A stretch of 14,066 nucleotides of DNA from CAZUSC01 sp964622915. Its GTDB lineage: Bacteria > Patescibacteriota > Andersenbacteria > UBA10190. The notes beneath the pieces are model-generated. The model worked only from the letters and a program-made list of their open reading frames with translations. It made no database searches and had not been told where the DNA came from. Below are positions 5,930 to 12,393 of the stretch, piece by piece (position 1 is the first letter of the stretch; every line of letters begins with the position of its first letter). The DNA lies in assembly GCA_964622915.1 (NCBI GenBank), contig CAZUSC010000067.1, positions 1-14,066 of the forward strand, written 5' to 3'. The position numbers were made by a program, and so were the translations under genes.

Positions 5930-6333
5930 TGAAAGCAATCTGGTCCAGCCGGCAGAACGGTCAGTGGTGTCCAGGCGAGCATTTCTCCGCTCGTACGTCC
6001 CGTCATAACCAAGCTGCCCTGCCACTGGGCCATCGCACACGGAATGATAATGGCGCGGGCCCCCTCACGCAAACGCCCACGGGCCAAAAAAACTGTTTGT
6101 GTGTCTGCACGCAAGCTTAGGTCGACATCCTGATTGATGGCTTCGGCAGCACCATTCCAATGAGCAAGGAATGGAACGCCCGCTATCACCGGCTGTGTTA
6201 TGGTTAGCCCGAGATCCGCATCCGACTGCACGCGCCGGATGCCGACGTTGCCCACCCGTCCCGCTAACCAGCCAACCAACAGCAAGATGACTATCCCTAG
6301 AATAATATAGATTGCCTGACTACGCTTCATCAT
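5926..6333 (-). CDS. single-pass membrane protein with extracytoplasmic domain, unknown function
   Basis: A 135-residue protein: a short basic start (MMKRS), one transmembrane helix at residues 8-25, then about 110 residues that should face outside. The exposed part alternates hydrophobic and polar residues with Gly and Pro turns, suggesting an all-beta fold, and has two Cys (one in the IIIPCAMA stretch, one three residues from the end) that could pair. No family recognised. Its start overlaps the end of the PrsW-type protease gene by 14 bp, so the two are probably translated together. It could be a substrate or partner of the protease, but only the gene arrangement says so. The start could be either of two adjacent ATGs. 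Confidence 0.65.
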   Translation of the reverse strand: MMKRSQAIYIILGIVILLLVGWLAGRVGNVGIRRVQSDADLGLTITQPVIAGVPFLAHWNGAAEAINQDVDLSLRADTQTVFLARGRLREGARAIIIPCAMAQWQGSLVMTGRTSGEMLAWTPLTVLPAGPDCFQ

Positions 6334-7261
6334 GCTTTAGCGTTTCTAAAATTTTCCGATAAGACTTGCTTTGACTCAACCAGGGTGCATTTAGATTCCA
6401 AGGAGTATCCATGGTTTTGAGCAGCTTAGTTACCGCCCGCATTTCCGGCGTTTGCGGCGCTTGCGAAGCAGCTAACATATCCCCGCCGCGGCGATAAATA
6501 ATAAAAAAATCCCGCCGGCTGCTCCAGATAGCAAAAACCACTAAAGGCGGTACCAACAAGATCACAGCGTACAGACCAAAATTTATTCCCAGCAAAAGGT
6601 CGTACAGTCCATGTAAAAACCAGGGGATGAAAAAAGCCGGTATAAAGAATCGCCGCGGTGTCAGCACCTCAAAGACGCCCCGCGCAATCAGCGTACCCAT
6701 TAGCCCCGCAAACCCAATATGGGCCAGGGTAGAAATTAAGAAGCGTAAAAAGAAGACGAAAACCAGCGTGTCGTAGCTACCCGTTTGGAATAGACCTAAG
6801 AAATATATCGTATTCTCTAAGGTAGCAAACCCCAAACCCAGAGCTACTCCTAATAACAAGCCATCAAATACCTGATCAATTACTTTACTGCGGCGAAACC
6901 ACCAACGCATAAGTAAATAGCGTAAACCTTCCTCGACAGTGGCCACGACAACAAAAGTTCCGATCGCCGGCAGTAAGACGTCCGATATGCTTTGAAGCGG
7001 CAGTAAGGCGCCGGCAAAATAGTGGGCAGTCTGCGGCGAGACGATACTCCACAAGCGCTCCCCATAGTCTTCCAACTGGAACGATGGCCAGACTAAAAAA
7101 AGACCGGCCGCGAAGGCGAGGGCGACGGAATATGCTTGTAGGGCACGGTTCTGCCGCCGTAAATAAAGAAACCAGATGAAAAATCCCGCCGGCAGCAGAC
7201 TAAGCAAAAAAGCAATGATCGTGATGGCCACGCCGGGTGGCAAGACAATCTCTGCTGTCAT
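6320..7261 (-). CDS. PrsW-type intramembrane protease
   Basis: A 313-residue polytopic membrane protein with 7-8 hydrophobic helices. It shows the ordered PrsW (M82) motifs: EE at 110-111 within VEEGLR, FATLEN at 145-150, a membrane His181 in STLAH, and HGLYD at 217-221. PrsW proteases cut membrane-bound proteins; the known example removes an anti-sigma factor. The family EExxK motif reads EExxR here. The last 65 residues are cytoplasmic and basic, with no recognised domain. No sigma or anti-sigma gene is nearby, and the only coupled gene is the overlapping single-pass membrane protein. TATACT lies 4 bp before the ATG on the minus strand, so the mRNA may be leaderless or the true start may be slightly downstream. 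Confidence 0.8.
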   Translation of the reverse strand: MTAEIVLPPGVAITIIAFLLSLLPAGFFIWFLYLRRQNRALQAYSVALAFAAGLFLVWPSFQLEDYGERLWSIVSPQTAHYFAGALLPLQSISDVLLPAIGTFVVVATVEEGLRYLLMRWWFRRSKVIDQVFDGLLLGVALGLGFATLENTIYFLGLFQTGSYDTLVFVFFLRFLISTLAHIGFAGLMGTLIARGVFEVLTPRRFFIPAFFIPWFLHGLYDLLLGINFGLYAVILLVPPLVVFAIWSSRRDFFIIYRRGGDMLAASQAPQTPEMRAVTKLLKTMDTPWNLNAPWLSQSKSYRKILETLKHDEA

Positions 7262-7318
7262 ACCCAGTATATCAACATCGCTTAGGCAGCACGGTGTGCG
7301 CCGTCACGATCATTGCTT
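7210..7318. repeat. long-range inverted repeat bracketing the protease start codon
   Basis: AAGCAATGATCGTGA (7210-7224) is the exact reverse complement of 7304-7318. Allowing one T-G pair, the match extends to 7228/7300, 19 bp in all with a loop of about 71 bp. One arm lies in codons 12-18 of the protease gene, the other in its 5' region, so the pair would enclose the ATG in the mRNA. Confidence 0.75.
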
Positions 7319-7439
7319 ATTATGAAGTTAAAATCAGTAGACATACATGTGTTTTATAGGGCAAGACGTGTTGCCATCAGGCGCAAGCGAGCGATGTTGT
7401 ATTACTGGGCATAATACAAGTATAGCATTCCTTTAACGA

Positions 7440-7523
7440 GGTAGTAGGTTGTAGTTGGTAGGTTGTAGACGGCGTCGACGACTACTCTCTACAACCTATA
7501 ACCTAATCACTAGTTACTGGTTT
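7440..7523. repeat. heptamer array B, inverted pair
   Basis: Twelve 7-bp units in one register. The left arm holds GTAGGTT, GTAGTTG and GTAGGTT (GTANNNN from 7444). The right arm holds CTACAAC, CTATAAC, CTAATCA and CTAGTTA (7489-7516). Two central units (GACGGCG, TCGACGA) break the pattern and contain the palindrome CGTCGACG at 7473-7480. GGTTGTAG (7461-7468) is the exact reverse complement of CTACAACC (7489-7496), so a hairpin is possible. Confidence 0.75.
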
Positions 7524-7537
7524 CTTCAAATTAGACG

Positions 7538-7566
7538 AGTGTGTCACACTATGATATGAAAGAGGG
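7538..7566 (+). promoter_or_regulatory. promoter and candidate RHH operator of the nucleotidyltransferase gene
   Basis: The palindrome AGTGTG-T-CACACT (7538-7550) touches a -10 box TATGAT (7550-7555); a -35 box is weak (TTCAAA at 7525-7530, 19-bp spacer). GAGGG at 7562-7566 is the ribosome binding site, 9 nt before the ATG. A palindrome between -35 and -10 is a typical repressor site, and the encoded protein carries a ribbon-helix-helix domain that could bind it. Confidence 0.5.
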
Positions 7567-7575
7567 TTACTCAAT

Positions 7576-8424
7576 ATGACTCAACGAGAACGCGTCACCA
7601 TCACTATCCGTCAAGATTTGCTACGGCGCCTGGATAATACAGTTGATTATCAGCGAGTGCGCAATCGCTCGCATGCTTTGGAAGTGCTGCTGGCCCGCGC
7701 CTTTAATAAAGGGGTGCAGCAGGCCGTAATTTTGGCCAGCGGCCAAGGGGTGAAGATGCGGCCCTTTACCTATGAAATACCAAAGCCGCTCATACCGGTT
7801 AATGGCCGTCCGCTCTTGGAGCATGGGGTGGCGTTACTCAAAAAACATGGCATTACTAATATTTGTATCACAATCAGTCATCTCGGGGATAAAATAAAAC
7901 AGCACTTCGGCGACGGCACCTCCTTGGGCGTGACGATAAATTATGTCGAAGAAAAGCGTCCTTCTGGTACTGGTGGAGCGCTGCTGGCCGCCCGCCGGCA
8001 TTTAGCGGACGCTCCCTTTATCATGCTGTATAGCGACGTGTTGCTAGATTTAGACTTGACGGAGTTCTTACAGGCTCATCAGAACACTAAGGCAGCTATC
8101 GGAACAATTGCTCTGACATCAGTAGCCGACCCGTCCGCTTTCGGAGCGGTTAAACTACGTGGCACCCGCGTGGTGGAATTTTCGGAAAAGCCCCCGATCA
8201 GCGGCAGCGTTTCTCGCCTAGTTTTTGCCGGCGCGGCTGTTTTCGAGACGTCTGTCTTTAACTTCTTTCCGCGCAAAACCAAAAGTCGCCTGTCATTAGA
8301 ACAGGATATGTTCCCGAAACTTATCGACCAGGGGCGGTTGTACGGCTATCCTTTCGAAGGCCAGTGGTTTGATGTTTCCACGCCTGACACGTACGAACAA
8401 GTTATAAAACAATGGGCGCGCTAA
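7576..8424 (+). CDS. nucleotidyltransferase with N-terminal ribbon-helix-helix DNA-binding domain
   Basis: A 282-residue fusion. Residues 1-44 look like a ribbon-helix-helix (CopG/Arc-type) domain: a strand RVTITIRQ at 6-13, a helix to about 24, then the NRSHALEVLLARAF helix (30-43). Residues 48-282 form a sugar-phosphate nucleotidyltransferase: AVILASGQG at 50-58, MRPFT, KPLIPVNGRPLLEH (70-83), GTGGAL at 131-136, metal-site Asp154 (YSDVLLDLD), a FSEKP segment and WFDVSTPDTY near the end. Such enzymes join NTP and sugar-1-phosphate to make an NDP-sugar. The usual GTRLRP loop reads GVKMRP, and the usual GD of the metal site reads SD, so activity or substrate may differ. A nearby palindrome suggests self-regulation. 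Confidence 0.85.
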   Translation: MTQRERVTITIRQDLLRRLDNTVDYQRVRNRSHALEVLLARAFNKGVQQAVILASGQGVKMRPFTYEIPKPLIPVNGRPLLEHGVALLKKHGITNICITISHLGDKIKQHFGDGTSLGVTINYVEEKRPSGTGGALLAARRHLADAPFIMLYSDVLLDLDLTEFLQAHQNTKAAIGTIALTSVADPSAFGAVKLRGTRVVEFSEKPPISGSVSRLVFAGAAVFETSVFNFFPRKTKSRLSLEQDMFPKLIDQGRLYGYPFEGQWFDVSTPDTYEQVIKQWAR

Positions 8425-8427
8425 ATC

Positions 8428-8445
8428 TTATGGCAGACGCCATAA
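8428..8445. other. small hairpin after the nucleotidyltransferase gene
   Basis: TTATGGC (8428-8434) pairs perfectly with GCCATAA (8439-8445) around AGAC. It begins 3 bp after the stop codon. No T run follows on either strand, so it is not a standard intrinsic terminator; it may protect the 3' end of the mRNA. Confidence 0.45.
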
Positions 8446-8450
8446 TATAA

Positions 8451-8513
8451 ATTACAAAACTCAAAAACCAAGTCACAAACAAATACTAATAACTAATTTC
8501 TAATTTCTAAAAT
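8451..8513. repeat. heptamer array C between convergent genes
   Basis: Nine 7-bp units: ATTACAA, AACTCAA, AAACCAA, GTCACAA, ACAAATA, CTAATAA, CTAATTT, CTAATTT, CTAAAAT. The last four belong clearly to the CTANNNN type seen in arrays A and B; the first four share a CAA ending. The stop codon of the leftward cytidylyltransferase gene (8500-8502) and its last residues FRN are encoded by this array. Confidence 0.65.
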
Positions 8514-8913
8514 AGGTTGATTTGTATAGCCCAGGCTTAAAAGCCGGCAGACGCACCAATTTCACGTCCAGTTTACCCATTTGATCTAACAGCTGGCGCG
8601 TGGCTTTATCACTGGGCACCTGATCATAGCCCAAAGCCAAGATATCATATTGCAGCTGCTTTAATAGTTCATAGTTTTGGGGGTGAGAGTCTCCTAAAAT
8701 AACTTGATCCACGTACGGCAATTGAGCGATCGCCTGCGCTCGCTCCCCTTCAGCTTGATAGGGGGAACGAGATTTCAAAGCAGCCATTGCCGCGTCGCGT
8801 GTTACAACCACTAACAACCAAGTGCCCAACTGGCGCGCCTGCTGCAGAAAATAATGATGGCCGGGGTGCAGCGGATCAAACGCCCCGAAGACTAATACTT
8901 TTTGCTCGGTCAT
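8500..8913 (-). CDS. cytidylyltransferase-like nucleotidyltransferase (HIGH family)
   Basis: A 137-residue single-domain Rossmann-like enzyme with the nucleotidyltransferase signature FGAFDPLHPGHHYFL (9-23), whose HxGH (16-19) binds the nucleotide phosphates. VVVTRD at 35-40, a KSRSP stretch and LGYDQ follow the pattern of glycerol-3-phosphate cytidylyltransferase and archaeal-type FAD synthase; these cannot be separated by eye. It is the last gene of the pilus operon, 5 bp after the small membrane protein gene, and probably co-transcribed. No pilus role is known for the family, so it may make a precursor for surface modification or just share the mRNA. Its C-terminal end and stop fall in heptamer array C. 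Confidence 0.82.
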   Translation of the reverse strand: MTEQKVLVFGAFDPLHPGHHYFLQQARQLGTWLLVVVTRDAAMAALKSRSPYQAEGERAQAIAQLPYVDQVILGDSHPQNYELLKQLQYDILALGYDQVPSDKATRQLLDQMGKLDVKLVRLPAFKPGLYKSTYFRN

Positions 8914-8918
8914 ATTGT

Positions 8919-9263
8919 TTACGGGGTGGGTAGAGGTGTGGGTGGAGGAATAAAGAGGCGCTGCCAGCCGATATAGGACTTAGAGCGGTATTGGAGACGA
9001 TGCTGGCGTCCCTCATTAATACCTTGCAGCAAGTCTTCCTGCAAGACCGGGTTCTGATTGGAAACACCGGGAGGCAAGCCAACTTCCTGCTGCAACGGAC
9101 GCCAGACATTATTAAATAACAGCCAGCCTAGCACTAGAGCAGCACAAGCCAAGAATACATAGAAAACAATAGAGCTGGCCAAGAAACGCAGGGCTGTCCG
9201 ACTACTGTCCACTAGCCATGCCCGCGGTGCATCCCACCATGGTTTGTCACTGGGGTTGGGCAT
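8919..9263 (-). CDS. small one-pass membrane protein, fourth gene of pilus cassette 2
   Basis: A 114-residue protein: a cytoplasmic N-terminus rich in Trp (PWWDAPRAW), one transmembrane helix at about 29-50, then an outside part with an EGRQHRLQYR stretch and a Pro-rich end. It overlaps the pilO copy 2 gene by 17 bp, so it is translated with it. Its layout (aromatic N-tail, single helix, about 60 residues outside, Glu/Arg/Gln-rich helix near the end) matches the protein after pilO copy 1 at 11457-11792. It occupies the place of pilP in other bacteria but shows no lipoprotein Cys or PilP-like beta domain. Function unknown; a role in the PilMNO complex is inferred from context. Confidence 0.65.
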   Translation of the reverse strand: MPNPSDKPWWDAPRAWLVDSSRTALRFLASSIVFYVFLACAALVLGWLLFNNVWRPLQQEVGLPPGVSNQNPVLQEDLLQGINEGRQHRLQYRSKSYIGWQRLFIPPPTPLPTP

Positions 9264-9837
9264 CGCGTATTTTTTGCAAATAAAAGGTTAAGTCAATAGT
9301 TAAACTGTGCTGGAGAGTTGGCACACCCGACGCCGCTAATTGGTCGGTGCTGTTTTCTAATAACCAGGATTTAATAACAACCAATTCCTCCCCGTGCTCA
9401 ATATCATCAAGATAACCCAACAAGTCATCACTGTTACCAACTACTTTCACTATAAAGGCTAAAGGCACGATATCCGACCGGCCGCGCGAGGTAATAGCGG
9501 CTTCTTCTTTGATGTTGGCAATGGTCAGCGCTAAACCATGGCGCTCGGCTAAGCCTTCTAATTTTTCCACTGCTTGCGAAGAAAAATTTAGTAGGGGGAA
9601 AACATTAATCAAACTATCTAAAGCTGGCTGTTGGCTCACCAGCGCCTCATCAACAGCCCGCAGGCGAGCCCGCAGGTTGGCTAGTTGCTGGTTTTCTGTC
9701 CGCTTGATTTGCAGCGTCATAGCCGCCTGGTGTACAAAACGCCAGAGGAAAAATTGTCCAGCTAATAGCAGCAAGAGAGTCAACGCTGATACCAGCAGTC
9801 GCCTCTTATACCGGGTAGGTTTTGTTAAATCACTCAT
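9247..9837 (-). CDS. pilO: type IV pilus inner-membrane protein PilO, copy 2
   Basis: A 196-residue bitopic protein: a short basic cytoplasmic tail (TRYKRR), a transmembrane helix at 13-34, a coiled-coil region at about 40-75 (QLANLRARLRAVDEAL), then an alpha/beta ferredoxin-like domain ending in a TIDLTFYLQK strand. This is the standard PilO build. PilO pairs with PilN in the alignment complex that links the cytoplasmic motor to the pilus. Sequence similarity in this family is low, so the call rests on architecture and on position after pilM and pilN. It overlaps pilN copy 2 by 8 bp and the next gene by 17 bp. Confidence 0.78.
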   Translation of the reverse strand: MSDLTKPTRYKRRLLVSALTLLLLLAGQFFLWRFVHQAAMTLQIKRTENQQLANLRARLRAVDEALVSQQPALDSLINVFPLLNFSSQAVEKLEGLAERHGLALTIANIKEEAAITSRGRSDIVPLAFIVKVVGNSDDLLGYLDDIEHGEELVVIKSWLLENSTDQLAASGVPTLQHSLTIDLTFYLQKIRDAQPQ

Positions 9838-10396
9838 CTTTTTCCCGCAGAAACTTTTGATTAATCACAATACTGAAAGAATAGTCCGGATTGATGCGAT
9901 CAATCAGATTGCTGTGCGGGGCAGTGAAACTGGCCACCCAGGGCAATTTATTCAGCCGCTCCGTAAAGGCAATGAGACTGGACCGACTGGTGGCCCGGCC
10001 TTGAAAATCCAGTCGAGCGGTACTGAATTGATCACCGGCCATTTTATTGATGGTAGTCCCCGCCGGCAACACCGCTAATAATTCCGGCAGAATCTCGGAC
10101 CAGACGACTGGAGCAGTACTTAAGTCATAAAGTAATTTCAGTGCGGCGTTCTGCCGCGCTATTTCCTCGCGTTTGGCCTGGTAGCGCTCGATTTCCAGTT
10201 TTAGCTCACTACTAGCACCGCGTCCGCTCACAGCCGTCGCCGTATACAGGCCGCCCAGTGACAGCAACCCGCCACAAGTTAACACGAGCAAAGCAACTAT
10301 CAGACGGTTAACGATCTTGACAACAATATTGAGGGTGACTTGCTGGTCGATGAAGCGCCGGCGCGTGGGAGGCAGTAAGTTTAATTCTTTGATCAT
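9830..10396 (-). CDS. pilN: type IV pilus protein PilN, copy 2
   Basis: A 188-residue bitopic protein. The N-terminal ELNLLPP (4-10) is the conserved cytoplasmic motif that inserts into PilM. A transmembrane helix (about 30-55) is followed by a coiled coil (64-90, EIERYQAKREEIARQNAALK) and a small alpha/beta domain with the PilN-like LPAGTTINKM and a late FSIVINQKF strand. It should bind PilM inside the cell and PilO outside. It starts 6 bp after pilM copy 2, with no clear Shine-Dalgarno sequence, which suggests coupled translation. Confidence 0.87.
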   Translation of the reverse strand: MIKELNLLPPTRRRFIDQQVTLNIVVKIVNRLIVALLVLTCGGLLSLGGLYTATAVSGRGASSELKLEIERYQAKREEIARQNAALKLLYDLSTAPVVWSEILPELLAVLPAGTTINKMAGDQFSTARLDFQGRATSRSSLIAFTERLNKLPWVASFTAPHSNLIDRINPDYSFSIVINQKFLREKDE

Positions 10397-10402
10397 ATTT
10401 TA

Positions 10403-11446
10403 CTAACGACTGCGGCGGCGCAGTGCCAGGCCGACCGCCGTAATAAAATGATTAGCATCTTGCGGAGAAAGAGGCGCTGGCTGCTCCTGGTCATTAAGAC
10501 CGATATTAGCCCAGGGATTACCCATTTGCACGGGCAGGCCGACAAACACTTCACTGATCACTTCCTTGATTCCGGGCAGATTAGCCGCCCCGCCGGACAA
10601 AAGGACAGCGCGCACCGCGTCATCTTGCATTTGGGCGGTCATTTCTTGCACGGCACTCTTAACTTTTTTCAGCAGCTCTATTAGTGCTTCACGCAGGGCG
10701 AGAGAAACGCTAGCCGCCTCGCCGCCGGCCGGCTGGATCCCTACCAACATTTTTTTTTCAGCGGCGGCACGTGGGTCAATGTTAAGTGTCTGCGCTAATT
10801 TCTGCGTCAGGTCATCGCCGCCGATTTGGACGCTGGTAGTAAAGCGCAAGGCCCCACGGTCGAAAAAAATCACATTAGTGACAGTAGCGCCCAGATCTAA
10901 TATTAAGACTCCGCGCACTTCCTCCGCCGGCTGCGGGAGGAGACTGCGGATTATCGCTTGCGCTTCCAGCTCCAGGGCAACTACCCGCAGGCCCACATTA
11001 TCCAGTACTTGGACTAATGGATCGACAACATCACGCTGTACAGCTCCCACTAAAACTTGCCGCCGCTCGCCGCGGCCCGGCGGGGACGGCACCGCCTGCC
11101 AATCAAGATAGACTCGGTCTAAATCAAAAGGGATATGCTGGCGCACTGCCCACTGGACCGCTTCGTTTACATCTTGATCGGGCATGGCCGGCAGCTCAAT
11201 CACCCGCACAAAAGACTGTACTTCGGGAATAGAAGCGACCACTTCCTGATTGGAAACCGGCCAGGGTGAGCATTTGGTTAAAGCTTGCTGCAGGGCGGTC
11301 GTCACTAGCGGTACATCTTGAATAACTCCGCGCCGCATCGCCTGCACCATTAATGGGTTCCAGCACACCGTGACAAGTTTTGGCGCGTCTGTGTCTGTGA
11401 CTTCTGCTATTTTTATGGACCGATCAGAAATATCAATACCTACCAT
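10403..11446 (-). CDS. pilM: type IV pilus actin-like ATPase PilM, copy 2
   Basis: A 347-residue cytoplasmic protein of the actin/FtsA fold. Phosphate loop 1 is GIDISDRSIK (3-12), phosphate loop 2 is DLGATVTNV (184-192) and the adenosine motif is SGGAANLPG (284-292). The PilM hallmarks SIPEVQSFVRVIELP (72-86), AVQWAVRQHIPF (96-107) and IGGDDLT (208-214) are present. PilM binds ATP and the NLLP tail of PilN and couples the pilus motors to the membrane complex. The frame is open back to 11527, but that stretch overlaps the preceding gene; starting at MVGID (11446) matches copy 1 and leaves a 10-bp gap after that gene. Confidence 0.92.
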   Translation of the reverse strand: MVGIDISDRSIKIAEVTDTDAPKLVTVCWNPLMVQAMRRGVIQDVPLVTTALQQALTKCSPWPVSNQEVVASIPEVQSFVRVIELPAMPDQDVNEAVQWAVRQHIPFDLDRVYLDWQAVPSPPGRGERRQVLVGAVQRDVVDPLVQVLDNVGLRVVALELEAQAIIRSLLPQPAEEVRGVLILDLGATVTNVIFFDRGALRFTTSVQIGGDDLTQKLAQTLNIDPRAAAEKKMLVGIQPAGGEAASVSLALREALIELLKKVKSAVQEMTAQMQDDAVRAVLLSGGAANLPGIKEVISEVFVGLPVQMGNPWANIGLNDQEQPAPLSPQDANHFITAVGLALRRRSR

Positions 11447-11456
11447 ATGTTTCTGG

Positions 11457-11792
11457 TTAGCGATTATCAGAAAAGATTCCCGCCGGCACCTGTAAGGGCC
11501 GCTGATAGTTATTTTGCCGCTCTTCAATCCAAAGCTCTAGATAATCAATGCTAGCGGTTTGCAAGCGCTCGCGACCAGTAGGAACAGAGGTGTCCTGGTT
11601 CGCCGGAGCCGAAAAAAGAAATGACGTAATAATGCCAACACTTATGAGAGCTGCCACAATAAAAGTTGCCATGGTCAGCCAGTGAGTGCGGCGCAAAAAT
11701 ATGTGCTGGCTGGTAGCGGTGAGCCAACTGCGGATGGCCGACCAACGTGCCAGCCAGCTGGAGGTACTAGTCAATGATTGCTTCACGGTCAT
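11457..11792 (-). CDS. small one-pass membrane protein, fourth gene of pilus cassette 1
   Basis: A 111-residue protein with a Trp-containing, basic cytoplasmic N-terminus of about 38 residues, one transmembrane helix at about 40-61, then about 50 residues outside containing an EERQNNYQRPL segment and ending near a PAGIF motif. Its ATG overlaps the pilO copy 1 stop by 4 bp (ATGA), so translation is coupled. The layout is the same as that of the protein at 8919-9263, which ends the second cassette. I recognise no named family. A structural role with PilN and PilO, in place of PilP, is a guess from position. Confidence 0.65.
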   Translation of the reverse strand: MTVKQSLTSTSSWLARWSAIRSWLTATSQHIFLRRTHWLTMATFIVAALISVGIITSFLFSAPANQDTSVPTGRERLQTASIDYLELWIEERQNNYQRPLQVPAGIFSDNR

Positions 11793-12391
11793 GGCGAGTT
11801 ATCGGTGGCTAAAATAATATCCGCTTGCAAGGCCGCATCGGTGGTTGCGGCCGGCAGGCGGTCATCGACTGGTGCCTGGGCTTGGGAGCCCTGAGCAGTT
11901 TCTTGCGGTTTGTAGACTAACTCCCAAGAAACTAAGTGTAATAAATATGGCATGTGCTCTACACTGTACAATAACTGAACCAAGTTCTCTGGCTTCCCCA
12001 CGGCAGTAATTTTTATTCTAACATTTTGAATTGGCCCACTGGCCACCTCCGGCTGGCCGGCAGCATTCGTGACCAGCTCCTCACCGATATCAGTAACCTT
12101 TAAAACGACAGACTGTTTCGTCCCCTCTTGCTCCATGGCTGTCACTACCCCGGCGACCGCATTGCGTTCCGGGACATAGCTTTTGATGCGCTGGATGTCT
12201 AGTTGCCGTTTAGCCAGCTCGGCCCGCGCCGCGCTGCTGTAAATTAGGTTATCGGGATTTTTTTCTAGTAAATGACGCTTGGCGCTGACTGATTCGTATA
12301 ACCGGCTGGTCGTAATGTGTAAATAAGGCAACCCCGCTAAAATCAGCAGCAATATTATAAGTTTTAATACCCACAAACTAGAGATTTTCAT
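11789..12391 (-). CDS. pilO: type IV pilus inner-membrane protein PilO, copy 1
   Basis: A 200-residue bitopic protein: only a few residues inside, a transmembrane helix at 5-24, a helical region to about 75 (RHLLEKNPDN...AELAKRQLDIQRIKSYVP), then a domain with VRIKITAVGKPENLVQLLYSVEHMPYLL, the alpha/beta pattern of PilO. It ends in a Gln/Ala-rich tail of about 40 residues that copy 2 lacks. It lies 2 bp after pilN copy 1 and overlaps the next gene by 4 bp. Assigned by architecture and gene order; direct similarity to copy 2 is weak by eye. Confidence 0.78.
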   Translation of the reverse strand: MKISSLWVLKLIILLLILAGLPYLHITTSRLYESVSAKRHLLEKNPDNLIYSSAARAELAKRQLDIQRIKSYVPERNAVAGVVTAMEQEGTKQSVVLKVTDIGEELVTNAAGQPEVASGPIQNVRIKITAVGKPENLVQLLYSVEHMPYLLHLVSWELVYKPQETAQGSQAQAPVDDRLPAATTDAALQADIILATDNSP

Positions 12392-12393
12392 AA

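Larger units (their letters stand above)
7262..7575. other. 314-bp divergent intergenic region
   Basis: Between the leftward protease gene and the rightward nucleotidyltransferase gene. From left to right it holds one arm of the long inverted repeat (7300-7318), a perfect 8-bp inverted repeat with TTGTATTA at 7397-7404 and TAATACAA at 7412-7419, heptamer array B (7440-7523), and the nucleotidyltransferase promoter with its 13-bp palindrome. I see no gene in it. Confidence 0.6.

Noticed and set aside
9509..10078. 189-codon rightward open frame
   Set aside because: Antisense to pilN and pilO copy 2, no motif, no promoter or ribosome binding site; a shadow of the real genes.
10566..11111. 181-codon rightward open frame
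   Set aside because: It lies fully antisense to pilM copy 2; the product is Ser/Thr/Arg-rich low-complexity without motifs, as expected from the complement of a GC-rich gene.
11447..11527. Longer start for pilM copy 2
   Set aside because: The 27 extra residues overlap the preceding gene and have no PilM counterpart; MVGID matches the start of copy 1.
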